Positions 10,677 through 21,762 of a DNA stretch of 64,000 nt are shown here, one piece after another. Within the stretch, counting starts at the first letter, position 1. Every line of letters starts with the position of its first letter. The DNA lies in the NCBI GenBank assembly GCA_003278345.1, contig QCFH01000005.1, positions 1 to 64,000 on the forward strand, written 5' to 3'. Under the pieces are notes generated by a model. That model saw only the letters and a list, made by a program, of their open reading frames with translations. It did no database searches and had not been told where the DNA came from. The DNA is from Prochlorococcus sp. AG-363-C02 (GTDB lineage: Bacteria; Cyanobacteriota; Cyanobacteriia; PCC-6307; Cyanobiaceae). The position numbers were made by a program, and so were the translations under genes.

Positions 10677-11804
10677 TTGACAGGATTTACTTTGCCAGTT
10701 TGGGTTGCTGCTGCGGCACAGTCTGCAGCGCAGGTGTTAATTGGAAATGATTTTGAAAGTCAGCAGAGGATAGATTTTCCTGATCATAAGGACTCAATAA
10801 TTGTCCCTGTTCGATCAGCATCAGTTTTAGATCATTCCCAAAAAGCGATAGGAATTAGTAATTGTGATCCTGGAGAGTGTCTTGATATAACAAGTAATTT
10901 GGAAATTTGGACTTGTTTAGAGTATGTAGCACTTGATTGTTCTTCTTATGGAGAAAGTTGGTTAAAGATTATTGCTGGGCATGGAGTTGGAAAGTCTTCT
11001 TTAACAAATTATATATCTATTTCAGAGTTTGCGAGTCAACTACTTCTTTTTAATTTAGAGCCTTTTAAAAGAAAAGGATATTATTTAAAATTGGAAATTA
11101 TATTTCCTTCTGGTAAACAATTAGCTGAGAAAACAAGTAATAGTTCTTTTGGTATAGTTGATGGATTAGCTTTAATAGGTATGCAAGCTGAAGTGCAAAT
11201 TAGTGCTTCACCTGAACAACTTCAAAATACAATACAAGCTCTCCGAATAAAATGTGCACAAAATGATTTTTCTGGCTTTATTACATTTGTAATAGGTGAA
11301 AATGGTTTAAATCTGGCATTAGATTTAGGTATTCCTTTAAATTCCATTATAAAAATAGGTAACTGGGTAGGCCCTTTACTAGTCGAAGCTTCTAAGCAGG
11401 GAGTTAAGGAGTTATTATTATTTGGTTACCATGGAAAATTAATAAAGTTAGCCGGAGGGGTTTTTCATACGCATCATCATTTAGCCGACAATCGATTTGA
11501 AACTTTAATAACCATAGCTTTAAGAGAAAGTCTTTCTTTATCTTTAATAAAGGATATAGACCAAGCTAATTCAGTAGATGAAGCTTTTTTGATTTTAGAA
11601 AATAAAGATAAACTTTCTGCTAAAAAACTGTGGAATAGATTGTCTGTAGAAGTTGAAAGAAGATCAATTGGTTATGTGAAAAGATATTTAGCTTCATCTA
11701 TGCAAATAGGAACAGTTATGTTTGACCGAAAAAGAAAATTGAGATGGGCTGGTCTGGTTGGTTTGAAAAAAATAAATTCTCTTGGAATGACACTTGAAGA
11801 CTAG
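10677..11804 (+). CDS. cbiD: Cobalt-precorrin-5B (C1)-methyltransferase
   Basis: FTLPVWVAAAAQSA, GHGVGKSS, GNWVGPLLVEASKQGVKELLLFGYHGKLIKLAGGVFHTHHHLAD. Confidence 0.9.
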   Translation: MTGFTLPVWVAAAAQSAAQVLIGNDFESQQRIDFPDHKDSIIVPVRSASVLDHSQKAIGISNCDPGECLDITSNLEIWTCLEYVALDCSSYGESWLKIIAGHGVGKSSLTNYISISEFASQLLLFNLEPFKRKGYYLKLEIIFPSGKQLAEKTSNSSFGIVDGLALIGMQAEVQISASPEQLQNTIQALRIKCAQNDFSGFITFVIGENGLNLALDLGIPLNSIIKIGNWVGPLLVEASKQGVKELLLFGYHGKLIKLAGGVFHTHHHLADNRFETLITIALRESLSLSLIKDIDQANSVDEAFLILENKDKLSAKKLWNRLSVEVERRSIGYVKRYLASSMQIGTVMFDRKRKLRWAGLVGLKKINSLGMTLED

Positions 11805-11860
11805 TTCAAGAATTTTCTCTATTCTAAGTTTCAATATGATTTTCAGACTTTTCTGGCGAT

Positions 11861-13447
11861 ATGTGTGATTCTAAGAATTCAGCCAAGAGAAACCCATCAA
11901 TTGTCATACTTGATTTTGGTTCTCAGTATTCTGAGTTAATAGCAAGAAGAATTCGTGAGACGGATGTTTATTCGATAGTTGTTGCTTATACCGTTACAGC
12001 TGACCAATTAAGAATCATGGCACCTAAGGGAATTATTCTGAGCGGTGGACCTAGTTCTGTATATAAAGAATCAGCTCCTCTTTGTGACCCTGCAATTTGG
12101 GATTTAAATATACCGGTTTTGGGAGTTTGTTATGGAATGCAAGTAATGGTTAAACAGCTTGGCGGCCTTGTAGAAGCCGCAATTGGGAAAGCTGAATATG
12201 GAAAAGCACCTCTTGAAGTAGATGATCCAACGGCACTTTTAACAAATGTCGAAAATGGTTCGACTATGTGGATGAGTCATGGAGATTCTGTTCAAGAACT
12301 TCCCAATGGCTTTGTTCGCTTAGCTCATACTTCAAATACATCTGATGCAGCTATCGCTTGTCACAACCGAAGGTTTTATGGAGTTCAATTTCATCCAGAG
12401 GTTGTTCATTCAACTTTTGGAATGGTAATGATTAGAAATTTTGTTTATAACATTTGCCTTTGTTCTCCTGATTGGACTACCAATACCTTTATTGATGAAG
12501 CTATTGATGATGTTAAAAGGAAAGTAGGTAATAAAAGAGTTTTACTTGCTTTATCCGGTGGTGTTGATTCATCGACGCTTGCCTTTTTGTTAAAAAAGGC
12601 CATAGGAGATCAATTGACTTGTATGTTTATTGATCAAGGTTTTATGCGTAAAGGTGAACCTGAGTTTTTAATGGAATATTTTCATGAAAAGTTTCATATA
12701 AATGTAGAATATATCAATGCGCGAGAGCGTTTTGTTTCTAAATTACAGGGAGTGATCGATCCAGAGAGAAAAAGAAAAATAATTGGTGAAGAATTTATAC
12801 GTGTTTTTGAAGAAGAGAGTTTAAGATTAGGACCTTTCGATTATCTAGCTCAAGGAACTTTATATCCAGATGTTATTGAAAGTTCTGGTACTAATGTAGA
12901 TCCAAAAACAGGTGAAAGAATTGCTGTAAAGATTAAGAGTCATCATAATGTTGGTGGTTTGCCTAAGGATTTGCAGTTCAAATTAGTTGAGCCATTACGA
13001 ACATTATTCAAAGATGAGGTTAGGAAGGTCGGAAGATCTTTAGGTTTACCTGAAGAGATTGTTTCGCGCCATCCTTTTCCTGGTCCTGGCTTAGCTATTA
13101 GAATTCTTGGTGAAGTTACAAACGAAAAATTAAATTGTCTTCGTGATGCTGACTTTATAGTTAGAGAAGAAGTTGCTGAAGCTGGTTTATACCATGAGAT
13201 TTGGCAGGCATTTGCTGTATTACTACCTGTTAGGTCTGTTGGAGTTATGGGAGATCAACGAACTTATGCTTGGCCTATAGTTTTAAGATGTGTTTCTAGT
13301 GAAGATGGAATGACAGCTGATTGGTCGCGTTTACCAGATTCACTATTAGAAAGAATTTCTAATAGAATTGTTAATGAAGTACAAGGTGTTAATCGTGTTG
13401 TATTAGATATAACTAGTAAGCCTCCAGGAACTATTGAGTGGGAATAG
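11861..13447 (+). CDS. guaA: GMP synthase (glutamine-hydrolysing)
   Basis: [56 protein letters not shown]-terminus. Confidence 0.97.
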   Translation: MCDSKNSAKRNPSIVILDFGSQYSELIARRIRETDVYSIVVAYTVTADQLRIMAPKGIILSGGPSSVYKESAPLCDPAIWDLNIPVLGVCYGMQVMVKQLGGLVEAAIGKAEYGKAPLEVDDPTALLTNVENGSTMWMSHGDSVQELPNGFVRLAHTSNTSDAAIACHNRRFYGVQFHPEVVHSTFGMVMIRNFVYNICLCSPDWTTNTFIDEAIDDVKRKVGNKRVLLALSGGVDSSTLAFLLKKAIGDQLTCMFIDQGFMRKGEPEFLMEYFHEKFHINVEYINARERFVSKLQGVIDPERKRKIIGEEFIRVFEEESLRLGPFDYLAQGTLYPDVIESSGTNVDPKTGERIAVKIKSHHNVGGLPKDLQFKLVEPLRTLFKDEVRKVGRSLGLPEEIVSRHPFPGPGLAIRILGEVTNEKLNCLRDADFIVREEVAEAGLYHEIWQAFAVLLPVRSVGVMGDQRTYAWPIVLRCVSSEDGMTADWSRLPDSLLERISNRIVNEVQGVNRVVLDITSKPPGTIEWE

Positions 13448-13518
13448 CATATACTGCAGCACTCTAGTCTTTAACTAGAAGTTTGTGGTATTAAATTTTG
13501 ATAGTTTATTGAAAGAAA

Positions 13519-15405
13519 TCAAGAAGATTTATTTGCAAATTCTATCAATATTTTATTTAAACTATTTACCAAAGAATTAGAAAGAGTCGAGGAAGTAATA
13601 AAAAGGTGATGTCTATCTCGGAAATAAAGATTATTTTTTGTCATGGGAACACATTCACTTTCTGGGCAGACAATAGATGTCACATCCCAAAGATGAAAGT
13701 TATTATATTTATCTGCATAATTAACCATCAATTCTCTAAAAGCTATATTTTTATTTAAAAAATCTTTTTTCGAGACTCCTTTTGCATTAAAACATTCAGG
13801 ATTTATGTAAGGTCGAAAAAATTCTTTTTTGCATAATAACGCTTCCCCTACTTTAGGAGAATTAACAGTTGGGTGAGGTAATTTTAGAATAGAAAATGCT
13901 TCTCTCTTTTCTAAAATAGGTAATATATAATCAAAATAGGCAATTATTTTTTTCGATTCATTATAATCTATCTTGTTTGTTTCTAAGAATATCGATGGTG
14001 CATAAAATGATGCAAAAATTACTACATCACCCTTATTAATCTTGCTAATTAATTTTTCTTGGTGCAAGATATGCTTTTTACATTTTTTAGAATTTATCTC
14101 ATAAAACTTGCATCCACCAATTTTCATGCTAATAGTTTTGAAAGATTTATTATTTAGTAAAAGATTTTCAATATCAGCAGCATGAGAGTCACCAATAATA
14201 AAGAACTTGCTATTGGTACGAATATTTTTAGGAGGATTCTTTGAGACATTGTTCCCTAAATAAAACTTTCCTTTAAAAATAGTTCCTAAAGATATACTGA
14301 AAATACCAATGAGGATAGATGTGAAAAATATTTTTAAACTTCTTTGTAATTTATTAATGGAAGGATTGATAACCCTAAATCTTTTTTCAATTACCTCATA
14401 AGATAGTGTGGAAATTAAATATATAAATAATATCTGAAAAGGTATGCTCCACCAATGAATTCCAATTGTCCACCGACTTATAGTTAAAATACCCCAATGC
14501 CATAAGTATAGTGAATATGAGATAAGTCCTATATAAACAACTCTCTTGTTAGAAAATAGATTGAATAATCTTGTACCTTTTCTTAATGATGTTATTAATA
14601 AATTGGATAAAAAGATGATTAAAATTGTTGCAAAAGTAATAGATGATTTAGGTAAAAACATAATAAAAATCATTATACCTAAAATAAAAAGAGGCGAAAT
14701 ATTTTCTAACTTATTTATAATTGAAACTTTTCTTTTTCTAAGAATAAATAGAATAGATCCACTAGCTATTTCCCAAAATCGATTTGGCATTAAAAAGTAA
14801 ATAGCAGATTCATTGCTTGAATAAAGGTAAAGATAAATAAAATAAATAAAAGAACAAGTTGTTAGAAATGATAGAACTATCAAAAGATTTCTTGAGCCTT
14901 CTCTATTTTGTTTACCAAAACCTGTAAACCAAATTAAAAAAGGGAAGAATAGATAAAATTGTTCTTCTACTCCTAACGACCAGGTATGTATAAAAGGATT
15001 CATTTGTGAATCTACACCCCAATACCCACCAGCTTGTAAACTCGAATATATATTGCTAACCCCTATAATGGAAAAAGCAGCAGTTAAGTAATATTGACCT
15101 GATCTATTTTGTATAAAGAGTTGAGTTAATATGGTCGTTATTAATATAAAAAATGTCAGTGCAGGAATTATCCTGTTAATTCTTCTTTGATAAAAACTAC
15201 CGATAAAATCTAAAAAATTTTTACTTTTTCTTCCTGCTAATGATGAAGTAATCACATAACCAGATATTACAAAAAATATATCAACACCTAAATACCCATT
15301 TGGAAGAATATTGTTGTTGAAGTGATAAAGAATGACAGCGCAAACTGCGAATGCTCTAAGGCCATCTATCTCTGGTCTGTAATTTTCTTTCTTTTGAGAT
15401 GACAA
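13519..15405 (-). CDS. Acyltransferase-3 family membrane protein with C-terminal SGNH-like domain
   Basis: YRPEIDGLRAFAVCAVILYHF, GYLGVDIFFVISGYVIT, SLGVEEQFYLFFPF; C-terminal FIIGDSHAADIE and RDRHHL. Confidence 0.88.
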   Translation of the reverse strand: MSSQKKENYRPEIDGLRAFAVCAVILYHFNNNILPNGYLGVDIFFVISGYVITSSLAGRKSKNFLDFIGSFYQRRINRIIPALTFFILITTILTQLFIQNRSGQYYLTAAFSIIGVSNIYSSLQAGGYWGVDSQMNPFIHTWSLGVEEQFYLFFPFLIWFTGFGKQNREGSRNLLIVLSFLTTCSFIYFIYLYLYSSNESAIYFLMPNRFWEIASGSILFILRKRKVSIINKLENISPLFILGIMIFIMFLPKSSITFATILIIFLSNLLITSLRKGTRLFNLFSNKRVVYIGLISYSLYLWHWGILTISRWTIGIHWWSIPFQILFIYLISTLSYEVIEKRFRVINPSINKLQRSLKIFFTSILIGIFSISLGTIFKGKFYLGNNVSKNPPKNIRTNSKFFIIGDSHAADIENLLLNNKSFKTISMKIGGCKFYEINSKKCKKHILHQEKLISKINKGDVVIFASFYAPSIFLETNKIDYNESKKIIAYFDYILPILEKREAFSILKLPHPTVNSPKVGEALLCKKEFFRPYINPECFNAKGVSKKDFLNKNIAFRELMVNYADKYNNFHLWDVTSIVCPESECVPMTKNNLYFRDRHHLFITSSTLSNSLVNSLNKILIEFANKSS

Positions 15406-15925
15406 TTAGAAAAATTAAATTTATTTTAATAGAGAATTGTAATTTCTTTAATTTTTGGTAAAAAATTTCTTGAAGTTTGATTATTTCTATAGCTTTTTAT
15501 TGGACTCTGAATTATAGACGATAATTTTAGAAAAATCTTTTAAATATATAATTTTATCACTCATACGCACAAGTAATTATTTGAAATAATTTAGAAAACC
15601 TCCTATCTTAATGTTTGTGCTTCGAGTAATACTAGATAATACTATTAGAGTTTATTTTCAAAGACTTCTTTTACGAGGCATTTAGTATAAGAAGGGCTAT
15701 GCACGTTAATATATTTTTTGATAAGAACCATTTATAGCAATTCAAATGGAGTTCAAAATTATTAAATCTTGGATGAATATAGTCATGACTACTAAAAAAA
15801 ATTATAACTAAATCGCATAATGAGATATTGAATATTATTTATCATACCTTTCTCTTCGATTTACAAAAAAGTTTAGATATTAGTTTTATCATTGATTAAA
15901 TTGTCTAGTCAAGTTATTTGAAGTC

Positions 15926-15954
15926 AAAAAAACCTGCCTTTAGGCAGGTTTTTT
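15926..15954. terminator. Strong, potentially bidirectional intrinsic terminator
   Basis: aaaaaaacctgcctttaggcaggtttttt: 8-bp perfect stem, A-tract/T-tract flanks. Confidence 0.85.
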
Positions 15955-16010
15955 GGAGGTCTATAATCTGTGTTACCTTGTTTCCACGGTTAAAGAGTCT
16001 CATCTCCTCA
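15926..16010 (-). ncRNA. Candidate small RNA, possibly Yfr2-like
   Basis: Minus strand GGAGATGAGACTCTTTAACCGTGGAAACAAGGTAACACAG...AACCTGCCTAAAGGCAGGTTTTTTT: a GGAAACAA core followed by a terminator, no host ORF. Confidence 0.4.
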
Positions 16011-16446
16011 CATATGAAATATCCCATGTGGATTTTCTTGCAGCAAGTGGTATGTCCGTACTTCTCTAACTGTCACATATGCCAGTTATAGTTTTCTAGG
16101 AAATTAGGTCAATAAGTCTTACCCCAGTTTTGGTTAGCAAATTATTGAAGTTTCAGTCTTCTATACCTGTTGGTTTTTAGAAATTATTATTTTCATCTAT
16201 GTAGTATATATACTTAATCTAAGTATAATGAATAGGCCCTCTGATTAGAACCTAGACCTGATAAGATATATTTTTAAAAGATATTTCGTAGTCAAACTCT
16301 TTAGTTGACTCTTTTTAGACCATCAAGAAATGACAAGTATTTATAATTTTATTTGCAATTGATTATTTAAGTAATTGTTTTGTGTTTGAAGACTGGTTAA
16401 ACAGTTTTATAGAAGCTATTTTGGCTTAGTAGCTTCTTAATTAACA

Positions 16447-17058
16447 TTGACAGTCGCCAATTATTCTAACTTGCGTGTAGATAGAAGATTGCAGCGTGAC
16501 AGCATCAAACTATCAGGTAAAACGATTTTCTTAAATCCGTTTTTATATTGGCGTAGATTTGATTCCAATACAGACAGATGGCTTAGAGAACCAGGTCAGA
16601 TCGGTGAAGATCAAATTATTCTAAATAGAACAAGGTTTTACCCTGAGTTGGATTGGAATTACTTGGAAGAGGAAGATCGTAAGATTAAAGATGGAGCAGT
16701 GGAAATGTTTTTGAAGAGTCTTGATTTGATTAATACTTTCCATCCAGATTTGAGCTCTGGTCAATTACTTGAAGTTGAGCGAAAAATGGCTGTAACAAAG
16801 AAACTTGCTTTTGAAAGATGGGTAGAAAAATCTTTTAGAAGAAAGTCCAACTTACAATTACAAGAAAGACAACGTTTTGCAAGAGAACGTTTTTTAAGAG
16901 AATGGAATGAGTGGTTTAATCTAGAGACTACGCAAAAAGCTCTTCTACCTTTCGTCGTCATATGCGTTCTTTCTATGTTTGGGGGTTGGTCCTTTGGTTT
17001 TTCAAGTAATAGTTGCACGCCATATTTTTCTTCTACAGAAACTACAGGAATGAATTAG
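16447..17058 (+). CDS. Hypothetical protein, C-terminal TM
   Basis: Long ORF in operon-like position before 17075 ORF and PBP gene; no recognised domain. Confidence 0.65.
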   Translation: MTVANYSNLRVDRRLQRDSIKLSGKTIFLNPFLYWRRFDSNTDRWLREPGQIGEDQIILNRTRFYPELDWNYLEEEDRKIKDGAVEMFLKSLDLINTFHPDLSSGQLLEVERKMAVTKKLAFERWVEKSFRRKSNLQLQERQRFARERFLREWNEWFNLETTQKALLPFVVICVLSMFGGWSFGFSSNSCTPYFSSTETTGMN

Positions 17059-17074
17059 GTTTATAATTCAGCTT

Positions 17075-17449
17075 ATGTCTGAGAATAAATTCCAAAACTT
17101 GCATTTTTCAATGTTGGAGGATTTCCTTCCAGTAGGGATGGCAATATTTGAAAGAGCCAAAGATGGTGGAGCTGATAAAGTTTTACAAGGATTATTTTCT
17201 TCAGATCATCCAATAGAAAAATTAAGAGATGAAGGTTTGTCAGCTGCTAAATCTCTTAGAGAAAAACTAGACAAAATAAGCCCAGGTCTTGGAAACCCTG
17301 CCTTTGAGGTGCGAGTAAATCCAAATAATTTAGGTGTAGATAATGATCAGCTTGATAATGAGTTGTTAGTTGATATTTTGCAACGAATTGAGGATAGACT
17401 ATCTGTATTGGAATCTTCCCTTGATGATGGAATGTTTGTAGATTCCTGA
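17075..17449 (+). CDS. Hypothetical protein
   Basis: 124-aa ORF MSENKFQNLHFSMLEDFLPVGMAIFERAKDGG..., colinear with the PBP gene. Confidence 0.65.
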   Translation: MSENKFQNLHFSMLEDFLPVGMAIFERAKDGGADKVLQGLFSSDHPIEKLRDEGLSAAKSLREKLDKISPGLGNPAFEVRVNPNNLGVDNDQLDNELLVDILQRIEDRLSVLESSLDDGMFVDS

Positions 17450-17467
17450 TTCCAACTATTTTAACCT

Positions 17468-19255
17468 GTGAGTAATAAGAAAAAGAAGCAGGTATCATTA
17501 ACAAATCAAAGCAATATTTTGATACTTTTTATTATTTTATTATTTTCTTTTATTTCCGGAAGATTATTTTGGCTGCAAATAATTAATGGTCAGTATTATA
17601 GAAAGCTTTCGGACGGTAATCGTATACGCTTAATATCTACTCCTCCAATAAGAGGAAAGATATTGGATACCAATGGAGTTTTATTAGCATCTAATAAACT
17701 TAGGTTTTCTTTAATTATTCAACCTCACCTAGTAGATGAATATAGATGGAAAGTATTATCAGCAAATTTGTCTAATTTACTGAACATTAATCGTAATAAT
17801 CTAGAAAGCAAATATAAAAAAGGACTTCAAAATAATGATTTTAGTATCATTTTGATTCCTGAGATGTCTCAAGAAGAAGTATTACGTTTTAGAGAGCAGG
17901 AAGCTCGTTTTAAGGGTTTGCAAATACAGGTTGCATCAATTCGTACTTACCCTCATCAAAAGGTTGCTGCTCATATTCTTGGTTATATTCAAGCAATTAA
18001 TAATCAAGAATATAAAAAACTTTCAGACAAAGGATATAAAATACAGGATGTTATTGGAAGAAGTGGATTAGAAGCCACTTTTGAAGAGCATTTAAGAGGT
18101 AAGTGGGGAGGAGAAATGTTGGAAGTTGATTCTGTAGGTAATATTCAACGCAGTCTAGGTTTTAAATCACCAGAAGCAGGTAATGATTTGCGATTAACAA
18201 TAGATTTTGAATTACAAAAGGCCGCTGAAGAAGCTCTTTCTGATAAAAAGGCAGGTGCCATAGTTGTATTAGATCCGCATACAGGAGCTATTAAAGCTAT
18301 GGCTAGTCAGCCAAGTTTTGATCCTAATTTCTTTACACAATCAATTACTACTCAAAGTGAATATGAAAAGATATTTTTGTCACCGACTACCCCATTATTA
18401 AGTCGTGCATTAAATGCTTATGACCCAGGAAGTACATGGAAAATTGTCACTGCAATGGCTGGTATGGAGAGCGGTCAATTTAAATCAGATGTTTTATTAA
18501 AGACTGCTCCATGTATTCAATATGGAGCACATTGCTTCCCTGAACATAATCGCAAAGGATGGGGAATAATTGGTTACGAAGATGCATTTAGAGTTTCTAG
18601 TAATACTTTTTTTTATCAAATTGGGGTTGAGGTTGGTATTAGAGAATTACATGCAACAGCACTTAAATTAGGATTTAATACTCGTACTGGTATTGAGTTG
18701 TCCAATGAAGAAAGTAGTGGATTTGTTGCTACTCAAAAATGGGCTGATCGAGGAAGAGGTTGGGGTTTGCCAGGTTCAACTCCTTGGCTTCCAGAGGATA
18801 TTGCAAGCGCTTCAATAGGACAAGCTGTTGTACAAGTGACACCTTTACAACTAGCCAGAGCTTATGCTGTTTTCGCAAACGGAGGTTATCTAATTACTCC
18901 TCATTTAGTTGAAGGAGATATTGATTGGCTTGATTCTCAATATCGAGAAAAAGTAGATATTACTCAGAATACTTATGATACAATCAGGAGAGGTCTTCGA
19001 AAAGTTGTTGAATCTGGTACTGGTAGAGATTTAGAGTTAAATTCACTTACATTGCCTCCTGTTGCAGGTAAGACAGGAACAGCTGAAGATAGTAGTGGAG
19101 GAGATGATCATGCTTGGTTTGTATGCTTTACCCCTTACGATTCAAGTGATATTGTGATAGTTGCTTTTGCACAAAATACTCCTGGAGGAGGTTCTGTGCA
19201 TGCAATTCCGATGGCACAAGATATTCTTAACATATGGCATAAAAGATCTCTTTAA
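17468..19255 (+). CDS. Penicillin-binding protein 2-type peptidoglycan transpeptidase
   Basis: PPIRGKILDTNGVLLASN, YDPGSTWKI (SxxK), SSNTFF (SxN), GKTGTAED (KTG). Confidence 0.9.
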   Translation: MSNKKKKQVSLTNQSNILILFIILLFSFISGRLFWLQIINGQYYRKLSDGNRIRLISTPPIRGKILDTNGVLLASNKLRFSLIIQPHLVDEYRWKVLSANLSNLLNINRNNLESKYKKGLQNNDFSIILIPEMSQEEVLRFREQEARFKGLQIQVASIRTYPHQKVAAHILGYIQAINNQEYKKLSDKGYKIQDVIGRSGLEATFEEHLRGKWGGEMLEVDSVGNIQRSLGFKSPEAGNDLRLTIDFELQKAAEEALSDKKAGAIVVLDPHTGAIKAMASQPSFDPNFFTQSITTQSEYEKIFLSPTTPLLSRALNAYDPGSTWKIVTAMAGMESGQFKSDVLLKTAPCIQYGAHCFPEHNRKGWGIIGYEDAFRVSSNTFFYQIGVEVGIRELHATALKLGFNTRTGIELSNEESSGFVATQKWADRGRGWGLPGSTPWLPEDIASASIGQAVVQVTPLQLARAYAVFANGGYLITPHLVEGDIDWLDSQYREKVDITQNTYDTIRRGLRKVVESGTGRDLELNSLTLPPVAGKTGTAEDSSGGDDHAWFVCFTPYDSSDIVIVAFAQNTPGGGSVHAIPMAQDILNIWHKRSL

Positions 19256-19345
19256 AATTATTGAATTAGGGCTATATATTGTAAATACTAAGAAAATATT
19301 TTTCCCTGTATAAATTATCTATACTCTTAATCAATTTGACTTGTT

Positions 19346-19870
19346 TTAAAGAATTAAAGGTTGCATTTGAATTAATCTTTTTAAAATATCTGTTATGGAT
19401 TCGTCTTTTGCTGGGTTTTTATTGTTGCTTGCCAAATGACGTCCTACAACTTGAGCGCCTAAGTGAGTAAGTTGTATGCGAAGTGATATCAGTAACTCCA
19501 TACAACCACCTCCTGAAAAACTAGCAATTGCAATGGGACGTCCGTTAAATAGGCTTCGAAAATTGTTATCTCTTACAGAAAGCCAAGCAATAGCATTTGT
19601 TAGTACAGGTGGAATTGAACCGTTGTATTCAGGAGAACAAATTACCCAATAAGGATTTGAGAGCATTTTATCTTCCAGAGATTTTATTTCGGATGGAATA
19701 CCCAATTTAGAATGGTTTTGTGGACTATAAAGTGCTAGATCAAGGCATGTAAGGTCTATTAATTCAGGATTAGTATTCATCTCTTTAGCTAAAGATAAAA
19801 AGCGTTTTCCTAGTTTTAAGTTCTCGCCGTTACTGGCTGTGATAATGAGCAGTTTTTTTTCAGAATTCAT
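19346..19870 (-). CDS. NAD(P)H-dependent FMN reductase-like flavoprotein
   Basis: VICSPEYNGSIPPVLTNAIAWLS motif of the NADPH-dependent FMN reductase family. Confidence 0.8.
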   Translation of the reverse strand: MNSEKKLLIITASNGENLKLGKRFLSLAKEMNTNPELIDLTCLDLALYSPQNHSKLGIPSEIKSLEDKMLSNPYWVICSPEYNGSIPPVLTNAIAWLSVRDNNFRSLFNGRPIAIASFSGGGCMELLISLRIQLTHLGAQVVGRHLASNNKNPAKDESITDILKRLIQMQPLIL

Positions 19871-19917
19871 TAGATGCTTTAAATAGACTATTTACTTCTT
19901 TCTATCAGATCTTGTGT

Positions 19918-21762
19918 CTAATAAGTGGCTCCAGTGCGACGATGATGTACAGCTGTAATTCCATTTTGGTTTAGAACTTTTCCATGTAATATTTCTGCAT
20001 AAATAAGCCAATGATCACCACACTCCATTCGTTGCTTGACGCAACCTTCTATCCATGCCAATGCCTCTGGAAGGATTGGCTGCTTTCCTGGACTACTTAA
20101 CAGGTCAAGTCCTGACAATCGATTGGAACCAGGTGTAAAAGGCTGAAGAAATTGTTTTAATAGTTTTTGGTAATTATTTTCATCAAGGATATTTAGTGCA
20201 AACATATCATCTGTATGGAGAAGAGCTTCTACTGCTCTGTCTTTAGCGACAGCGACTGTAATACCTGGTGGGGAGAAGCTTGCTTGGCTGATCCAACTTG
20301 CAATCATCGCACTATTTATTGTATCTTCTTCCTCACCTTTTTGAGCTGTTAATACCGATAATGAGCCTATTACTTTACCAAGTGCTAGTAATGCAGGATC
20401 ACTTTTGGTAGTACTTATACCGCCAGATAGTTGTCGTTGCTGACGTTTCTCTTCTTTGATCAATTTTCTTGCAAACATAACACCTGTTTCTTCAATCATT
20501 TTCAAACTCTGTGCATTTGGACTGAATTTGATTTTTATTGGATTGAAAGCAAATTCAAAACCTCCATCGTGTAATTTACTTTCTAATAAATCTACGGCTT
20601 CACCACTCCAGCCATAGCTTCCAAAAATACCTACTGGTTTATTTCTATCTCCTTCAGCTAGTAGGGTTCCCAAGGCCGAAATAATAGGTGTTGGTGCATG
20701 ACCTCCAAGAGTGGGAGAGCCAATAAGGTACGCGTTTGCTTCTTTTATACTTTCTACTAATTCACTTGCTTTTGCAAACTCACAGTTTAAACTTTTTACC
20801 TGAACGCCTGTTGAATTAATACCTTTAGCAAGAGTATCTGCAATTGATGCAGTATTACCATAGGCACTTGCAAATAATAGAACTATTTTTATGGAAGCTT
20901 TTGTTTGTTGATCTCCCCATCTCTGATAGTCATTTAAAAGACTACGCCAGCTTGTTTCAATGGCTGGTCCATGACATGGTGCAATAGCAGATATATTGAG
21001 TAGCTCTAATTTCTCAACAATTCTATTAATTTGATTAACCATTGGTCTCATCAGGCAATCAAAATAATGTCTTCGTTCTTCATCTGTACTTGCTCTATTT
21101 GACTCTGCCCACTCTTCGGTACAAATATGACCACCAAATAATTTGTCACTCATGAGCAAACCTGTTTTTTCTTCAAAAGTTATTAGTCCACCTGGCCATC
21201 TAGCTGTTGGTGCTGGTATTAACTTTAATTCGTAGTCATTCTGGATAGATATAGTTTCTTCTTGCTTAACTAAAGTTAATTGTGGTATGGGTAGAATTCT
21301 TGAATTCTGCTTGTTAATAATATTTTTTTGTGATGGTTTTGTTTGATTCCATAATTCTTTGAGAAGAATTCCTGCTGGATTTGAGCAAATAATGCGAACT
21401 TGGGAAAATTCTATAGCAATTTCGCGAAGTAATTTAACTCGATTTGGATTAACATGCCCTATTATTATGACTAACTCTTCTGATTTATCGGAGATAATTT
21501 TTTTTAATTCAGGAATAAATACTTCTTGAAAATTGGCTCCAGGTGGATTAATCAAAATTGTTTTTCTATTTAGTAAAGACTTATTTTCTCGATAAAAAAG
21601 AAATGCGTTAGATGTAGTTCCTTTTCCTAAAGAGTACTCGATTTCAAATCTTAATTTTTTTGGGCTTAGCCCTCGGAGGCAGGAGAATCCATTATCAATG
21701 GGTAAATGAATAATACTTTTCATATTATTGGATGAATTTATAAGATTATTTTGAGTAGACAT
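19918..21762 (-). CDS. Flavodiiron protein with C-terminal flavin reductase domain
   Basis: Metallo-beta-lactamase-like, flavodoxin-like (FASAYGNTASIADTLAKG) and flavin reductase-like domains. Confidence 0.88.
   Translation of the reverse strand: MSTQNNLINSSNNMKSIIHLPIDNGFSCLRGLSPKKLRFEIEYSLGKGTTSNAFLFYRENKSLLNRKTILINPPGANFQEVFIPELKKIISDKSEELVIIIGHVNPNRVKLLREIAIEFSQVRIICSNPAGILLKELWNQTKPSQKNIINKQNSRILPIPQLTLVKQEETISIQNDYELKLIPAPTARWPGGLITFEEKTGLLMSDKLFGGHICTEEWAESNRASTDEERRHYFDCLMRPMVNQINRIVEKLELLNISAIAPCHGPAIETSWRSLLNDYQRWGDQQTKASIKIVLLFASAYGNTASIADTLAKGINSTGVQVKSLNCEFAKASELVESIKEANAYLIGSPTLGGHAPTPIISALGTLLAEGDRNKPVGIFGSYGWSGEAVDLLESKLHDGGFEFAFNPIKIKFSPNAQSLKMIEETGVMFARKLIKEEKRQQRQLSGGISTTKSDPALLALGKVIGSLSVLTAQKGEEEDTINSAMIASWISQASFSPPGITVAVAKDRAVEALLHTDDMFALNILDENNYQKLLKQFLQPFTPGSNRLSGLDLLSSPGKQPILPEALAWIEGCVKQRMECGDHWLIYAEILHGKVLNQNGITAVHHRRTGATY

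Noticed and set aside
15978-16020. ctcctcacatatg on the plus strand as Yfr1
   Set aside because: Only partial resemblance to the Yfr1 core and no matching terminator downstream on the plus strand; the minus-strand reading fits better.
16010-16080. Repeated tcacatatg words in the intergenic region
   Set aside because: Only two short copies; likely chance in AT-rich DNA.
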